From NCBI RefSeq assembly GCF_000826545.1, contig NZ_CDME01000008.1, positions 1,116,001 through 1,180,000 on the forward strand: a DNA stretch of 64,000 nt, written 5' to 3'. The notes beneath the pieces were generated by a model. That model was not told the origin of the DNA. It saw only the letters and a list, made by a program, of their open reading frames with translations, and made no database searches. Position 1 is the stretch's first letter, and each line of letters begins with the position of its first letter. The position numbers were made by a program, and so were the translations under genes. Shown piece by piece: positions 18,089 to 26,230 of the stretch. The stretch is from Kibdelosporangium sp. MJ126-NF4. Lineage in GTDB: Bacteria; Actinomycetota; Actinomycetes; Mycobacteriales; Pseudonocardiaceae.

Positions 18089-20515
18089 ATGACGCAGCAC
18101 GAGCAGCGCGTGGTGATCACCGGGGTGGCGATCAGCTGCGCACTGGGGACCGACACCGAGAAGGTGTGGCGGTCGATACTGGACGGCGACAGCGGCATCC
18201 GGCTCACCCAGCGGTTGGACGTGTCCACGCTGAGCTGTCACTACTCGGGGGAACTCGGCCCGGTCGCCCTGCCTGCGCACCGGCCGAGGGGCAGGCTGGA
18301 CCGGGCGAGCAGGCTCGCGCTCAACGCCGCGCGCGACGCGCTGGAGTCGGCGGCACTCGATCCGTCCGAAGTGGACTCCTATCGGATCGGTCTCGCGCTC
18401 GGCACCTCGGTCGGCGGCCTGGACGAGGGCGAACAGTTCCACTGGGAACTGTTGCGGGACGGGCCTGACGCGGTGCGGCGGCACCACCTGCTGGTCTACC
18501 CGCTGTACACGTCGGCGGACGCGGTCAGTGTCGCGTTCGGACTGAAAGGGCCGAAGGCGGTGGTCTCCAACGCCTGCGCGGCAGGGGCGAACTCGATCGG
18601 CTACGCCGCCGACACGATCTCGTCCGGCCGCGCCGACGTGATGCTGGCCGGTGGGGTCGACGTGCTGGACATCCTGTCCTTCGCCGGATTCGACAGCCTC
18701 AAGGCGCTCGACGCACGCCCCTGTGCGCCGTATTCCCGCAGCACCGGCCTGAACCTCGGCGAAGGTGCCGCGATGCTGGTACTGGAGTCGGAAACCAGCG
18801 CCAACCGGCGTGCGGCGACACCGCTGGGCTACCTGCGCGGCTACGCGTTGACCAGCGACGCCCACCACGCCACGGCGCCGGATCCGGCGGGGAGCGGGGC
18901 GCGCCGGGCGATGGCGAACGCGCTCGGGCGGGCGGGGTTGACACCGGGCGACGTGGACTACGTCAACGGTCACGGCACGGGAACACCGGCCAACGACGGC
19001 GCGGAGACCAAGGCCGTGGACTCGTTGTTCGGACCGTCCGGGCCGCCGATGAGCAGCACCAAGTCGCAGGTGGGGCACATGCTCGGCGCGGCGGGCGCGA
19101 TCGAGGCGGCTATCTGTGTGCTTGCCTTGCGGGACAAGAGGTTGCCGCCGACGATCAACGTGGCCGATCCGGCGGCCCTGCGCCGTGACGTGGTGCCCAA
19201 CGCGGCACGCGCGGCGGACGTGCGGGTGATCGTGTCGAACTCGTTCGCCTTCGGCGGCAACAACTGTTCGGTCGTACTCGGCGCGGACCCCGGCCCGACG
19301 CCCAGCAAGCGCGTACGGCGGGTGGTGATCACGGGCGCGGGTGTGGTGTCACCGCTGGGCACCGGTCGCAGCGAGTTCGTGGACGCGGTGCGCGCGGGCG
19401 ACGTCGCGATCAAGCCGAGCGCGGCCGTCGACACCAGCCTCGCCAGGACAGGTCTGGTCGCCGAGATCCCGGACACCGGATACCGGCGCTACGTCGACCC
19501 CGGTTACGCCCGCAGGCTCGACCAACTGGGTGTGCTGGTGCTGTCGGCGACCAGGATGGCGTTGCAGGACAGCTCGTTCGCCGTCACCAACGCCAACAGC
19601 GAACGCGTCGGGATGATCTTCGGGACGTACACCGGTCCACTGGAGACGGTCGCGCGGCTGACCGAGACCATCGGGACACAGGGGCCGCACAAGGTCAGTC
19701 CCAAGCTCTTCCCCAATTCGGTGATGAACGCCGCCGCCGGGCACGCGTGTCTGGCGTTGCGGATCCGCGGCCCGCTGTCCACGCTGGCCAGCGGATGCGC
19801 CTCGGGCATGATCGGCCTCGGCTACGCGGCCGACCAGATTCGGGCCGACCAGGCGGACGTGATGCTGGCGGTCAGCGCCGACGAGCTGACGCCGATGCTG
19901 CACTTCGGTTACGACCGGCTCGGCCTGCTCGCGTCCGACAGCGTGCGGCCCTACGACCAGGACAGCAGCGGCTGCGCACTGGGAGCGGGGAGCGCGGTTC
20001 TCGTTCTGGAGGAACTGGACCACGCGCTCGCGCGTGGTGCCACGATCCTCGCCGAGGTGACAGGGCACGCGGTCACCTCGGACGCGTACCGCGTGGCGGG
20101 CAACGAGCCGTCCGGCGAGGCGTGGTCGGAGAGCTTCCGCCGAGCGTTGGCCGACGCGGAACGCCAGCCAGGCGATGTCGGCGTCTTCTACGGCGACGCA
20201 CGCGGGACAGCAGTGCTGGACCTCGCCGAAGCTCGTGCCGTGTCGGAGGTCTGGCGGCCGGGGGAGATCGCGGTCGCCAACCTCAGTGGCCAGGTCGGTC
20301 ACCTGCACAGCACGACATCCCTGTTGTCCGCAGTGTGTGCGGTGGAGTCCATCCGGACGGGCTGGGCGCCTCGGTTGGCCGCGGCACACGACCGGTTGCC
20401 GGAGATCGCGGGCTACACGGGCGCGCTGCGGTCGGCTGGGCACAGTGCGGTCGTCACGGCCGCGAACTGGGGTGGCACGTACGCGACTGCCGTTCTGTCC
20501 CCGTGGTCGCCATGA
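18089..20515 (+). CDS. Fused ketosynthase-chain length factor (KS-CLF in one chain)
   Basis: An 808-residue protein made of two thiolase-fold domains. Domain 1 (about 1-410) has all KS catalytic residues: Cys163 in SNACAAGANS, His295 in NGHGTGTPAND and His330 in KSQVGHMLGAAG. Domain 2 (about 415-808) starts RRVVITGAGVVSPLGTG. It keeps a cysteine (Cys570, SGCASGM), but the first histidine is replaced (GDARGT) and the KSxxGH lysine is serine (SGQVGH). This is the KS-alpha/KS-beta pair of a type II PKS joined by a short linker (GPTPSKRV). Aromatic CLFs normally carry glutamine at the cysteine position. AAGGGGAGAA precedes the ATG. The gene overlaps the second PPTase-like gene by four bases. Confidence 0.9.
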   Translation: MTQHEQRVVITGVAISCALGTDTEKVWRSILDGDSGIRLTQRLDVSTLSCHYSGELGPVALPAHRPRGRLDRASRLALNAARDALESAALDPSEVDSYRIGLALGTSVGGLDEGEQFHWELLRDGPDAVRRHHLLVYPLYTSADAVSVAFGLKGPKAVVSNACAAGANSIGYAADTISSGRADVMLAGGVDVLDILSFAGFDSLKALDARPCAPYSRSTGLNLGEGAAMLVLESETSANRRAATPLGYLRGYALTSDAHHATAPDPAGSGARRAMANALGRAGLTPGDVDYVNGHGTGTPANDGAETKAVDSLFGPSGPPMSSTKSQVGHMLGAAGAIEAAICVLALRDKRLPPTINVADPAALRRDVVPNAARAADVRVIVSNSFAFGGNNCSVVLGADPGPTPSKRVRRVVITGAGVVSPLGTGRSEFVDAVRAGDVAIKPSAAVDTSLARTGLVAEIPDTGYRRYVDPGYARRLDQLGVLVLSATRMALQDSSFAVTNANSERVGMIFGTYTGPLETVARLTETIGTQGPHKVSPKLFPNSVMNAAAGHACLALRIRGPLSTLASGCASGMIGLGYAADQIRADQADVMLAVSADELTPMLHFGYDRLGLLASDSVRPYDQDSSGCALGAGSAVLVLEELDHALARGATILAEVTGHAVTSDAYRVAGNEPSGEAWSESFRRALADAERQPGDVGVFYGDARGTAVLDLAEARAVSEVWRPGEIAVANLSGQVGHLHSTTSLLSAVCAVESIRTGWAPRLAAAHDRLPEIAGYTGALRSAGHSAVVTAANWGGTYATAVLSPWSP

Positions 20516-20847
20516 CAGCCCCCATGATCATCACTCGCGCCCGGCTGGCGGATCTGCCCGACCCGCGTGATCCGCTGTGGCCGTCCTGGCTGACACGAGC
20601 AGAGTTGGCGTACTGCACCGGCTTTCAGCGAGTCACCGAACACATGGCGGCCCGCGTGCTGGCCAAACGGTCGGCGCTGGCGGTGCTCGGCCTGGATCCG
20701 GACACGCCGCTGGCGGACCTGGAGATCCTGCGCGCAGCATCAGGTGCGCCTTCGGTGTCGTGGGGCGCAGGAAGCCAGGCGCTCGGGGTGTCGTTGACGC
20801 ACGCGGGCGGCAGCGCGGCCGCCATGGCGTGGCGGCGGGCCGGATGA
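20512..20847 (+). CDS. AcpS-like phosphopantetheinyl transferase (second copy)
   Basis: A 111-residue protein. The helix ELAYCTGFQRVTEHMAARVLAKRSALAVLG is the AcpS-type metal-binding and basic helix (E-x-A-K motif). The C-terminal GVSLTHAGGSAAAMAW matches the SLSH strand that ends AcpS. The N-terminal GIDxV strand of AcpS is only weakly represented (MIITRARLADLP). Together with the copy at 14207, whose C-terminal strand is weaker, the cluster has two partial AcpS folds. Whether they form a heteromeric enzyme is open. Confidence 0.65.
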   Translation: MTAPMIITRARLADLPDPRDPLWPSWLTRAELAYCTGFQRVTEHMAARVLAKRSALAVLGLDPDTPLADLEILRAASGAPSVSWGAGSQALGVSLTHAGGSAAAMAWRRAG

Positions 20848-21596
20848 GTCACCGACTGCCCGGCAAGGTCGCTCTGGTCACGGGCGCGACCGGGGGGATA
20901 GGCAGGGCGATCGCAGCGGAACTGGTCAGGGCCGGGACCGGAGTGCTCGTCACCGATGTCGACGAGACGGAGTGCGGTGCGCTCGCCGAGGAGTTGACGC
21001 GGTCGGGACCCGGCCGTGCGCTGGGATGTCGACTGGACGTGACCGACGAGGACCACTGGCGAGCCGCGATCAGGCTGGCCCGGCGCCGGTTCGGCTACCC
21101 GACGATCCTGGTCAACAACGCCGGGCTGCTGGAGATGCCGCGGCTGGCCGACCTGACCGACAAGCAGTGGCAACGGGTGGTGGACGTGTGCCAGCGGGGG
21201 ACGTGGCTCGGCCTGCGGGCCGCCGCGGACTGCATGGTCCACGCGGGTGGCGGCGCGGTCGTGAACGTCTCGTCCGTCTACGACCGGGCCGGTTCCGGTG
21301 GAGCGTTCGCCTACCACGCCGCCAAGGGCGCGGTCCGCTCGATGACCACGGCGGCCGCGGTCGAACTCGCGCCGCTGGGAATCCGCGTCAACGCGGTGTG
21401 CCCCGGCATGGTCCGGACCGCGATGACGACCGGGCTGCCCGCCGAGGTCGTCGACGGATACCTCGCCACCACCCCGCTCGGCCGACTGGCCGACCCGGTC
21501 GAAGTGGCCAGGGCGGTGCGGTTCCTCGCATCGCCGGACGCCTCGTACGTCACCGGCGCCGAACTGGTCGTCGACGGCGGGTTCACCGCTCGATGA
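20844..21596 (+). CDS. Short-chain dehydrogenase/reductase
   Basis: A 250-residue classical SDR: TGATGGIG cofactor loop, NNAGLLE, serine in VNVSSVYDRAG, and YHAAKGAV with Tyr-x3-Lys. It differs from the FabG copy at 15504 around the active site (Val-Tyr-Asp after the serine) and the substrate loop. It is therefore more likely a tailoring reductase than a second chain-extension ketoreductase. An acidic residue after strand 2 (VTDVDE) suggests NAD(H) preference. Coupled by ATGA overlap to the gene before. Confidence 0.85.
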   Translation: MSHRLPGKVALVTGATGGIGRAIAAELVRAGTGVLVTDVDETECGALAEELTRSGPGRALGCRLDVTDEDHWRAAIRLARRRFGYPTILVNNAGLLEMPRLADLTDKQWQRVVDVCQRGTWLGLRAAADCMVHAGGGAVVNVSSVYDRAGSGGAFAYHAAKGAVRSMTTAAAVELAPLGIRVNAVCPGMVRTAMTTGLPAEVVDGYLATTPLGRLADPVEVARAVRFLASPDASYVTGAELVVDGGFTAR

Positions 21597-21605
21597 GGAG
21601 GAGAC

Positions 21606-23423
21606 ATGTGTGGGATCACCGGCTGGGTCGACTGGCACCGTGATCTCGGCGGCCAACGATCCGTGGTGGCGGCGATGACCGGCACGATGGCCTGCCGTGG
21701 CCCGGACGACCAGGGGCTGTGGGTGTCCGGGCACGCCGCGATCGGACACCGGAGGCTGGCGGTGATCGACCTCGTCGGTGGTGTCCAGCCGATGACGACC
21801 GGACCCGCCGGTTCGCGGACCGTGCTGACCTACAGCGGCGAGGTCTACAACTACCTGGAGCTGCGCGATCAGTTGCGTGGCCTGGGGCACCGGTTCGTCA
21901 CCGACTCGGACACCGAGGTGGTGCTCCGCTCCTACGTGCAGTGGGGCGCGGACTGCGTCGAGCGGTTCAACGGGATGTTCGCGTTCGCCGTGTGGGACGA
22001 GGCCAGGCAGCGACTGGTGCTGGCGCGTGACCGGCTCGGCGTGAAACCGCTGTACTACCACGTCTGTCCGGACGGGGTGCTGTTCGGCTCGGAGCCCAAG
22101 GCACTGCTGGCCAATCCGCTGTTCGAGCCCGCGCTCGACGCGGAGGGGCTCGCCGAGCTGTTCGCCATGTTCGGCGGCAGGACACCAGGACACGGTGTGC
22201 TGAGCGGGCTCGACGAGGTTCGTCCCGGGTGGACGGTGACGATCGACCGCGACGGCGTCCGGCCGAGGCGTTACTGGCAGCTGTACAGCGAGTCCCATGT
22301 GGATGATCGCGCGACCGCCGTGGCGACCGTGCGGCAGACGCTGGCCGACGCGGTCCGCAGGCAACTGGTCGCGGACGTGCCGGTGTGTGTGCTGGTGTCC
22401 GGTGGGTTGGATTCGAGCGTGGTCGCCGCGCTCGCCAGCGAGGCACGGGGACCTGATCTGACAACGTTCTCGGTGGACTACGTCGGCAGCGACAAGCACT
22501 TCGTCGCGGACGACAACAGGCCCGACCGGGACGCGCCGTTCGTGCGTCAACTCGTCGAGTGGCTCGGCAGTCACCACAACGACGTCGTGCTGGACACGTG
22601 GGATCTGCTCGGAGTGCAGGACCGGGCGACGGCCGCGCGTGACCTGCCGTGCCTCGGTGATCTCGACGGTTCGCTGTTACTGCTGTTCGAGGCGATCCAG
22701 GGCCGTTCCACGGTGGCGCTGTCCGGCGAGTCGGCCGACGAGGTGTTCGGCGGCTATCGCTGGTTCCACGACCCGCGGGCGATCGGCCGGGCCGGGTTCC
22801 CGTGGGCGATGGACGACATGGGCCTGGCCAACGTGCTGGCACCGGACGTCAAGCGAGCGGTCCGCCCGGAGGAGTACGTCCGCGACCGCTACGCCGACGC
22901 GCTTGCGGAAGTGCCGAGGCTGCCGGGTGAAACCGGTATGACCGCACGCATGCGCGAGGTTGGATACCTGGCACTGACCCGGTTCCTGCCGCTGTTGCTC
23001 GACCGCAAGGACAGGATGAGCATGGCAGTGGGCCTCGAGGTCCGCGTCCCGTTCTGCGACCACCGGCTCGTGCAGTACGTCTGGAACCTGCCGTGGGATC
23101 TGAAATGCCCGGACGGGGTGCCGAAAGGCCTGCTGCGCGCGGCCGCGGCCGACCTGCTGCCGCCCGCGTTGGTGCAACGCAGGAAAAGCATGTTCCCGAC
23201 CAGCGCGCAACCCGGCTACGACGCCGCCGTGCGACAACGGGCCAAGGACCTGGTCAGCGGTGATTCCGCGGTGGGACCGTTGCTGGACAAGGCGTTGGTC
23301 ACCGCTCTCGTCGAGGGTGACAGTGCGCGGCCGCCGTGGCTGCAACGGATCGCCCTGGCGTATCTGGTCCAGGTCGACCACTGGCTTCGCACATATCGGA
23401 TCCGACTGAAAGCGCCGGTGTGA
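21606..23423 (+). CDS. Asparagine synthetase-like glutamine amidotransferase
   Basis: A 605-residue AsnB-type enzyme. Cys2 (MCGITGWVD) is the class II glutaminase nucleophile, so the start is certain. The C-terminal synthetase domain has the PP-loop LVSGGLDSSVVAALAS and ALSGESADEVFGGYRWFHD. Both halves look intact. In biosynthetic clusters such proteins turn carboxylates into amides via acyl-adenylates, or close rings. Here it may form the primary amide or amide link of the product; primary asparagine synthesis is less likely given the operon. It contains a TTA codon at 22677-22679. GAGGAGG lies just before the ATG. Confidence 0.9.
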   Translation: MCGITGWVDWHRDLGGQRSVVAAMTGTMACRGPDDQGLWVSGHAAIGHRRLAVIDLVGGVQPMTTGPAGSRTVLTYSGEVYNYLELRDQLRGLGHRFVTDSDTEVVLRSYVQWGADCVERFNGMFAFAVWDEARQRLVLARDRLGVKPLYYHVCPDGVLFGSEPKALLANPLFEPALDAEGLAELFAMFGGRTPGHGVLSGLDEVRPGWTVTIDRDGVRPRRYWQLYSESHVDDRATAVATVRQTLADAVRRQLVADVPVCVLVSGGLDSSVVAALASEARGPDLTTFSVDYVGSDKHFVADDNRPDRDAPFVRQLVEWLGSHHNDVVLDTWDLLGVQDRATAARDLPCLGDLDGSLLLLFEAIQGRSTVALSGESADEVFGGYRWFHDPRAIGRAGFPWAMDDMGLANVLAPDVKRAVRPEEYVRDRYADALAEVPRLPGETGMTARMREVGYLALTRFLPLLLDRKDRMSMAVGLEVRVPFCDHRLVQYVWNLPWDLKCPDGVPKGLLRAAAADLLPPALVQRRKSMFPTSAQPGYDAAVRQRAKDLVSGDSAVGPLLDKALVTALVEGDSARPPWLQRIALAYLVQVDHWLRTYRIRLKAPV

Positions 23424-23431
23424 AAGGGGGA

Positions 23432-24703
23432 ATGGTGCGACCTGTACTGATGTTGTTCGTCGGCGCCAGGGGGATGGGGCTCGCCGACCTGATCGCTCCG
23501 CTGGCCGCGGTGGCCGATGTCGTTGTCGCCGCTGGTGAGGACGCGCTGGCTGCCAGGCCTGATGCTCTCGACGAGTCGTTGCCGCTCGCCGATGTCGTGC
23601 TCGCCGCCGACCAGGCGGGGCTGCTTGAGAAGTGCCTCCATTACGCCGAACACCGCGGGGTGGACGGGGCGCTGACCTTCAGCGAGGACCAGGTCGAGGT
23701 GACGGCCGCGTTCGCCGAGCAGACCGGTGTGCCCGGTCAGCCGACCAGAACCGTGAGCAGGTTCGTCGACAAGCACGCGCAGCGGCAAGCGCTCGCGGAC
23801 GCGGGTGTGCCCGTGCCCGCGTTCCACCTGATCCGGGACGCGGCCGACGTACCCGCGGCGCTCGCGGCGGTGCCGCTGCCCGCGGTTCTCAAGCCCACCA
23901 GGGGAAGTGGAGGCGCTCTGGTCTCGATCATCACCGAGCCGGGCGAAGTGGTGGACCGGCTGCGTACCGCGGGCGTGTCTGTCCCGCACGTCGGCGGTGC
24001 TGTCACCGCGGATACCTGTTTCATCCTCGAACAGTTGCTGGTCGGTGCGAATCGGCACGACATCGAGGGATTCGCGCCGTACGTCAGCGTCGAGTCGCTC
24101 GCTGTCGGCGGGCAGTACCGGCACCTCGCGGTGACCGACAGGTTCCCGGTCGCGCCTCCCGTGCTGGAAACGGGAATGATGCTGCCGTCCGGCCTGCCGG
24201 GGGACGTGCGGCAGCGGATCTGCGACGCGGCGGGCGAGGCGTTGCGGGCGTTGGAGTTCGAGCACGGTCTCGCCCACACGGAACTGATGCTGACTGCTGA
24301 CGGCCCGGTCGTGATCGAGGTGAACGCTCGCTCGGGCGGCGCGCTGCCGTACCTGTTCCCCCTGGTCGGCGACTTCAGCCTGGTCGAGGCAGCGGGCCGG
24401 GTGGCTCTCGGGGAACTGCCGGTGTGCCCAGCGGACTTCCGTGGCCACGCGGTCTTCTACGCTCCGCAGCACCCGGTCGGCGTGCGGGTCAGGAAGGTCG
24501 ACGGCCTCGGCGAACTGCGAACGTTGCCGGGTATCAGAGCCGTCATCCCGCTCACCGGGGCCGGGACCAGCACCGAGCACTTCCGCAACACGATGATGGC
24601 GGCCGTGATTGGTTCCGTCGCCACACCGCAGGACGCCGTCACGTTGTGGCACAAGGTGATGGACGGCGTCCACGCGGAGTACGACACGATTGGAGAGCGG
24701 TGA
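23432..24703 (+). CDS. ATP-grasp carboxylate-amine ligase
   Basis: A 423-residue ATP-grasp ligase of the L-amino-acid ligase/PurK-like group. The ATP-binding lysine strand is PAVLKPTRGSGGALVS, the clamp is FILEQLLVG, and the metal-binding end is VIEVNARSGGALPYLF. Such enzymes activate a carboxylate as acyl-phosphate and couple it to an amine, forming amides or dipeptides. Placed after the amidotransferase and before an acetyltransferase, it is the best candidate for joining the acyl chain or two amino-acid units. The start at 23432 follows AAGGGGG. Confidence 0.85.
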   Translation: MVRPVLMLFVGARGMGLADLIAPLAAVADVVVAAGEDALAARPDALDESLPLADVVLAADQAGLLEKCLHYAEHRGVDGALTFSEDQVEVTAAFAEQTGVPGQPTRTVSRFVDKHAQRQALADAGVPVPAFHLIRDAADVPAALAAVPLPAVLKPTRGSGGALVSIITEPGEVVDRLRTAGVSVPHVGGAVTADTCFILEQLLVGANRHDIEGFAPYVSVESLAVGGQYRHLAVTDRFPVAPPVLETGMMLPSGLPGDVRQRICDAAGEALRALEFEHGLAHTELMLTADGPVVIEVNARSGGALPYLFPLVGDFSLVEAAGRVALGELPVCPADFRGHAVFYAPQHPVGVRVRKVDGLGELRTLPGIRAVIPLTGAGTSTEHFRNTMMAAVIGSVATPQDAVTLWHKVMDGVHAEYDTIGER

Positions 24704-25365
24704 TGGCCGCGCCGGACCCCGACCGCCTGTACCCGGACGCCCACGGGCCGAACGCCGGTCTGATCAAGGGTGACCCGCAGGTGGTGTTCCTCAAGACGCT
24801 GGTGCAGTCGCCGTTGACCGAGGTCGGCGACTACACCTACTACGCCGACCCGGACGACCCGACCGGCTTCGAGCGGCGCAACGTGCTGTTCCACTACGGG
24901 CCGGACCGGTTGGTGATCGGCAAGTTCTGCGCGCTGGCCCGTGGCATCCGGTTCATCATGGGGGCGGCCAACCACCGCCGCAACGGGGTGTCGACGTACC
25001 CGTTCCCGATGTTCGGCGGTGACTGGCTCGAGCACATGCCGCTGTTCGCCGCACGGGACTTCCCCGGCGACACCGTGATCGGCAATGACGTCTGGCTCGG
25101 CTACGACGTCACCGTGCTCCCGGGTGTCCGGATAGGACATGGCGCGATCGTGGCCGCGAAGTCGGTTGTCGCCGCCGACATCCCGCCGTACGCGATCGCC
25201 GGTGGCAATCCGGCCACGGTGATCCGGTCGCGGTTCGCTGCCGCCGAAGTCGCCGAGTTGCTCCGGCTGGCCTGGTGGGACTGGCCGATCGACGTGATCA
25301 GCGAGCACATCCCGGCGATCATGGGCGGCTCGGTGCGGGAACTGGCCGCCGTGCGCGCCCGTTGA
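24703..25365 (+). CDS. CatB/Vat-type hexapeptide-repeat acetyltransferase
   Basis: A 220-residue left-handed beta-helix acetyltransferase of the xenobiotic group. LVIGKFCALARGIRF, the catalytic histidine in AANHRRNGVSTYPF, DTVIGNDVWLGYDVTVLPG and PYAIAGGNPATVIRSRF are all seen. Homologues acetylate chloramphenicol or streptogramin A, or tailor sugars. In the cluster it may give self-resistance by product acetylation or supply an acetyl group to a precursor. The ATG overlaps the ATP-grasp stop (TGATG). Confidence 0.85.
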   Translation: MAAPDPDRLYPDAHGPNAGLIKGDPQVVFLKTLVQSPLTEVGDYTYYADPDDPTGFERRNVLFHYGPDRLVIGKFCALARGIRFIMGAANHRRNGVSTYPFPMFGGDWLEHMPLFAARDFPGDTVIGNDVWLGYDVTVLPGVRIGHGAIVAAKSVVAADIPPYAIAGGNPATVIRSRFAAAEVAELLRLAWWDWPIDVISEHIPAIMGGSVRELAAVRAR

Positions 25366-25489
25366 CATTCTAATGTGGGAGGTCTACCGTCCGTGATACC
25401 AGGGGCGCGACGTCCCAAATTGTCCTCTATGGACAGTCAAATGCCACTCCTCGCTTGTTTCCGCGCGTCTTCTTTGGGGGAATCCGGCA

Positions 25490-26230
25490 ATGTACGGACA
25501 CGAGATCGCACAGGTCTACGACATCATCTACCGGCAGCGCAAGGACTACCCGGCCGAGGCCGACGGGTTCGCCACCCTGGTCGCCGACCGTTTTCCCGCG
25601 GCGACGTCGCTGCTCGACGTGGCCTGCGGCACCGGGGAACACCTGGTGTACCTGCGAAAGGTCTTCGCCAGAGTGGAGGGGCTCGACCTGTCCGGCGCGA
25701 TGTGCGACGTGGCGCGGGCGAAGCTGCCGGGCGTGCCGATCCATCAGGCGGACATGCGCACCTTCCAGTTGGACCGCCGGTTCGACGCGGTGATCTGCCC
25801 GTTCAGCTCGATCGCCCACGCCGGGACTCCCGCCGAGTTGGACGCCGCGATCGGCCGGATGGCGGCACACGTGGAGCGGGATGGCATCCTTGTCGTTGAG
25901 CCGTGGCTGTTCCCCGAGACGCTGGCCGGGGCGCGACCGCAGATGCACACCGCGACCTCCGGGCAACTCGCCCACGACGTCGTGGAACACGACGGGCGGA
26001 TGGTCGCCACGGTCTCGCATTTCTCCTTGTCCGGCAGGACCGCGCACATGGACGTGCACCACCTGTTCGGGGAGGCGACCGGGGTGCGGCACTTCGCCGA
26101 CGCACTGGACATGACCTTGTTCGAGCGCGCCGAGTACGAGGCTGCCTTCGAGCGAGCGGGGTGCTCGGTCGAGTACTACGAAGGATCTCCTTGGGCGCGT
26201 GGGGTGTTCGTGGGGATCCAGCGACGATGA
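25490..26230 (+). CDS. SAM-dependent N-methyltransferase (TylM1/DesVI-like)
   Basis: A 246-residue class I methyltransferase. The N-terminus MYGHEIAQVYDIIYRQRKDYPAEA closely follows the TylM1/DesVI group of aminosugar N,N-dimethyltransferases. The SAM motif is SLLDVACGTGEHL, and AVICPFSSIAHAG and LVVEPWLFPET are also group-typical. No deoxyaminosugar genes are present in the window, so the amine substrate is probably the amino-acid part of the product or lies elsewhere. It is preceded by about 120 bases without a gene, so it may have its own promoter. GGGGGA precedes the ATG. Confidence 0.85.
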   Translation: MYGHEIAQVYDIIYRQRKDYPAEADGFATLVADRFPAATSLLDVACGTGEHLVYLRKVFARVEGLDLSGAMCDVARAKLPGVPIHQADMRTFQLDRRFDAVICPFSSIAHAGTPAELDAAIGRMAAHVERDGILVVEPWLFPETLAGARPQMHTATSGQLAHDVVEHDGRMVATVSHFSLSGRTAHMDVHHLFGEATGVRHFADALDMTLFERAEYEAAFERAGCSVEYYEGSPWARGVFVGIQRR

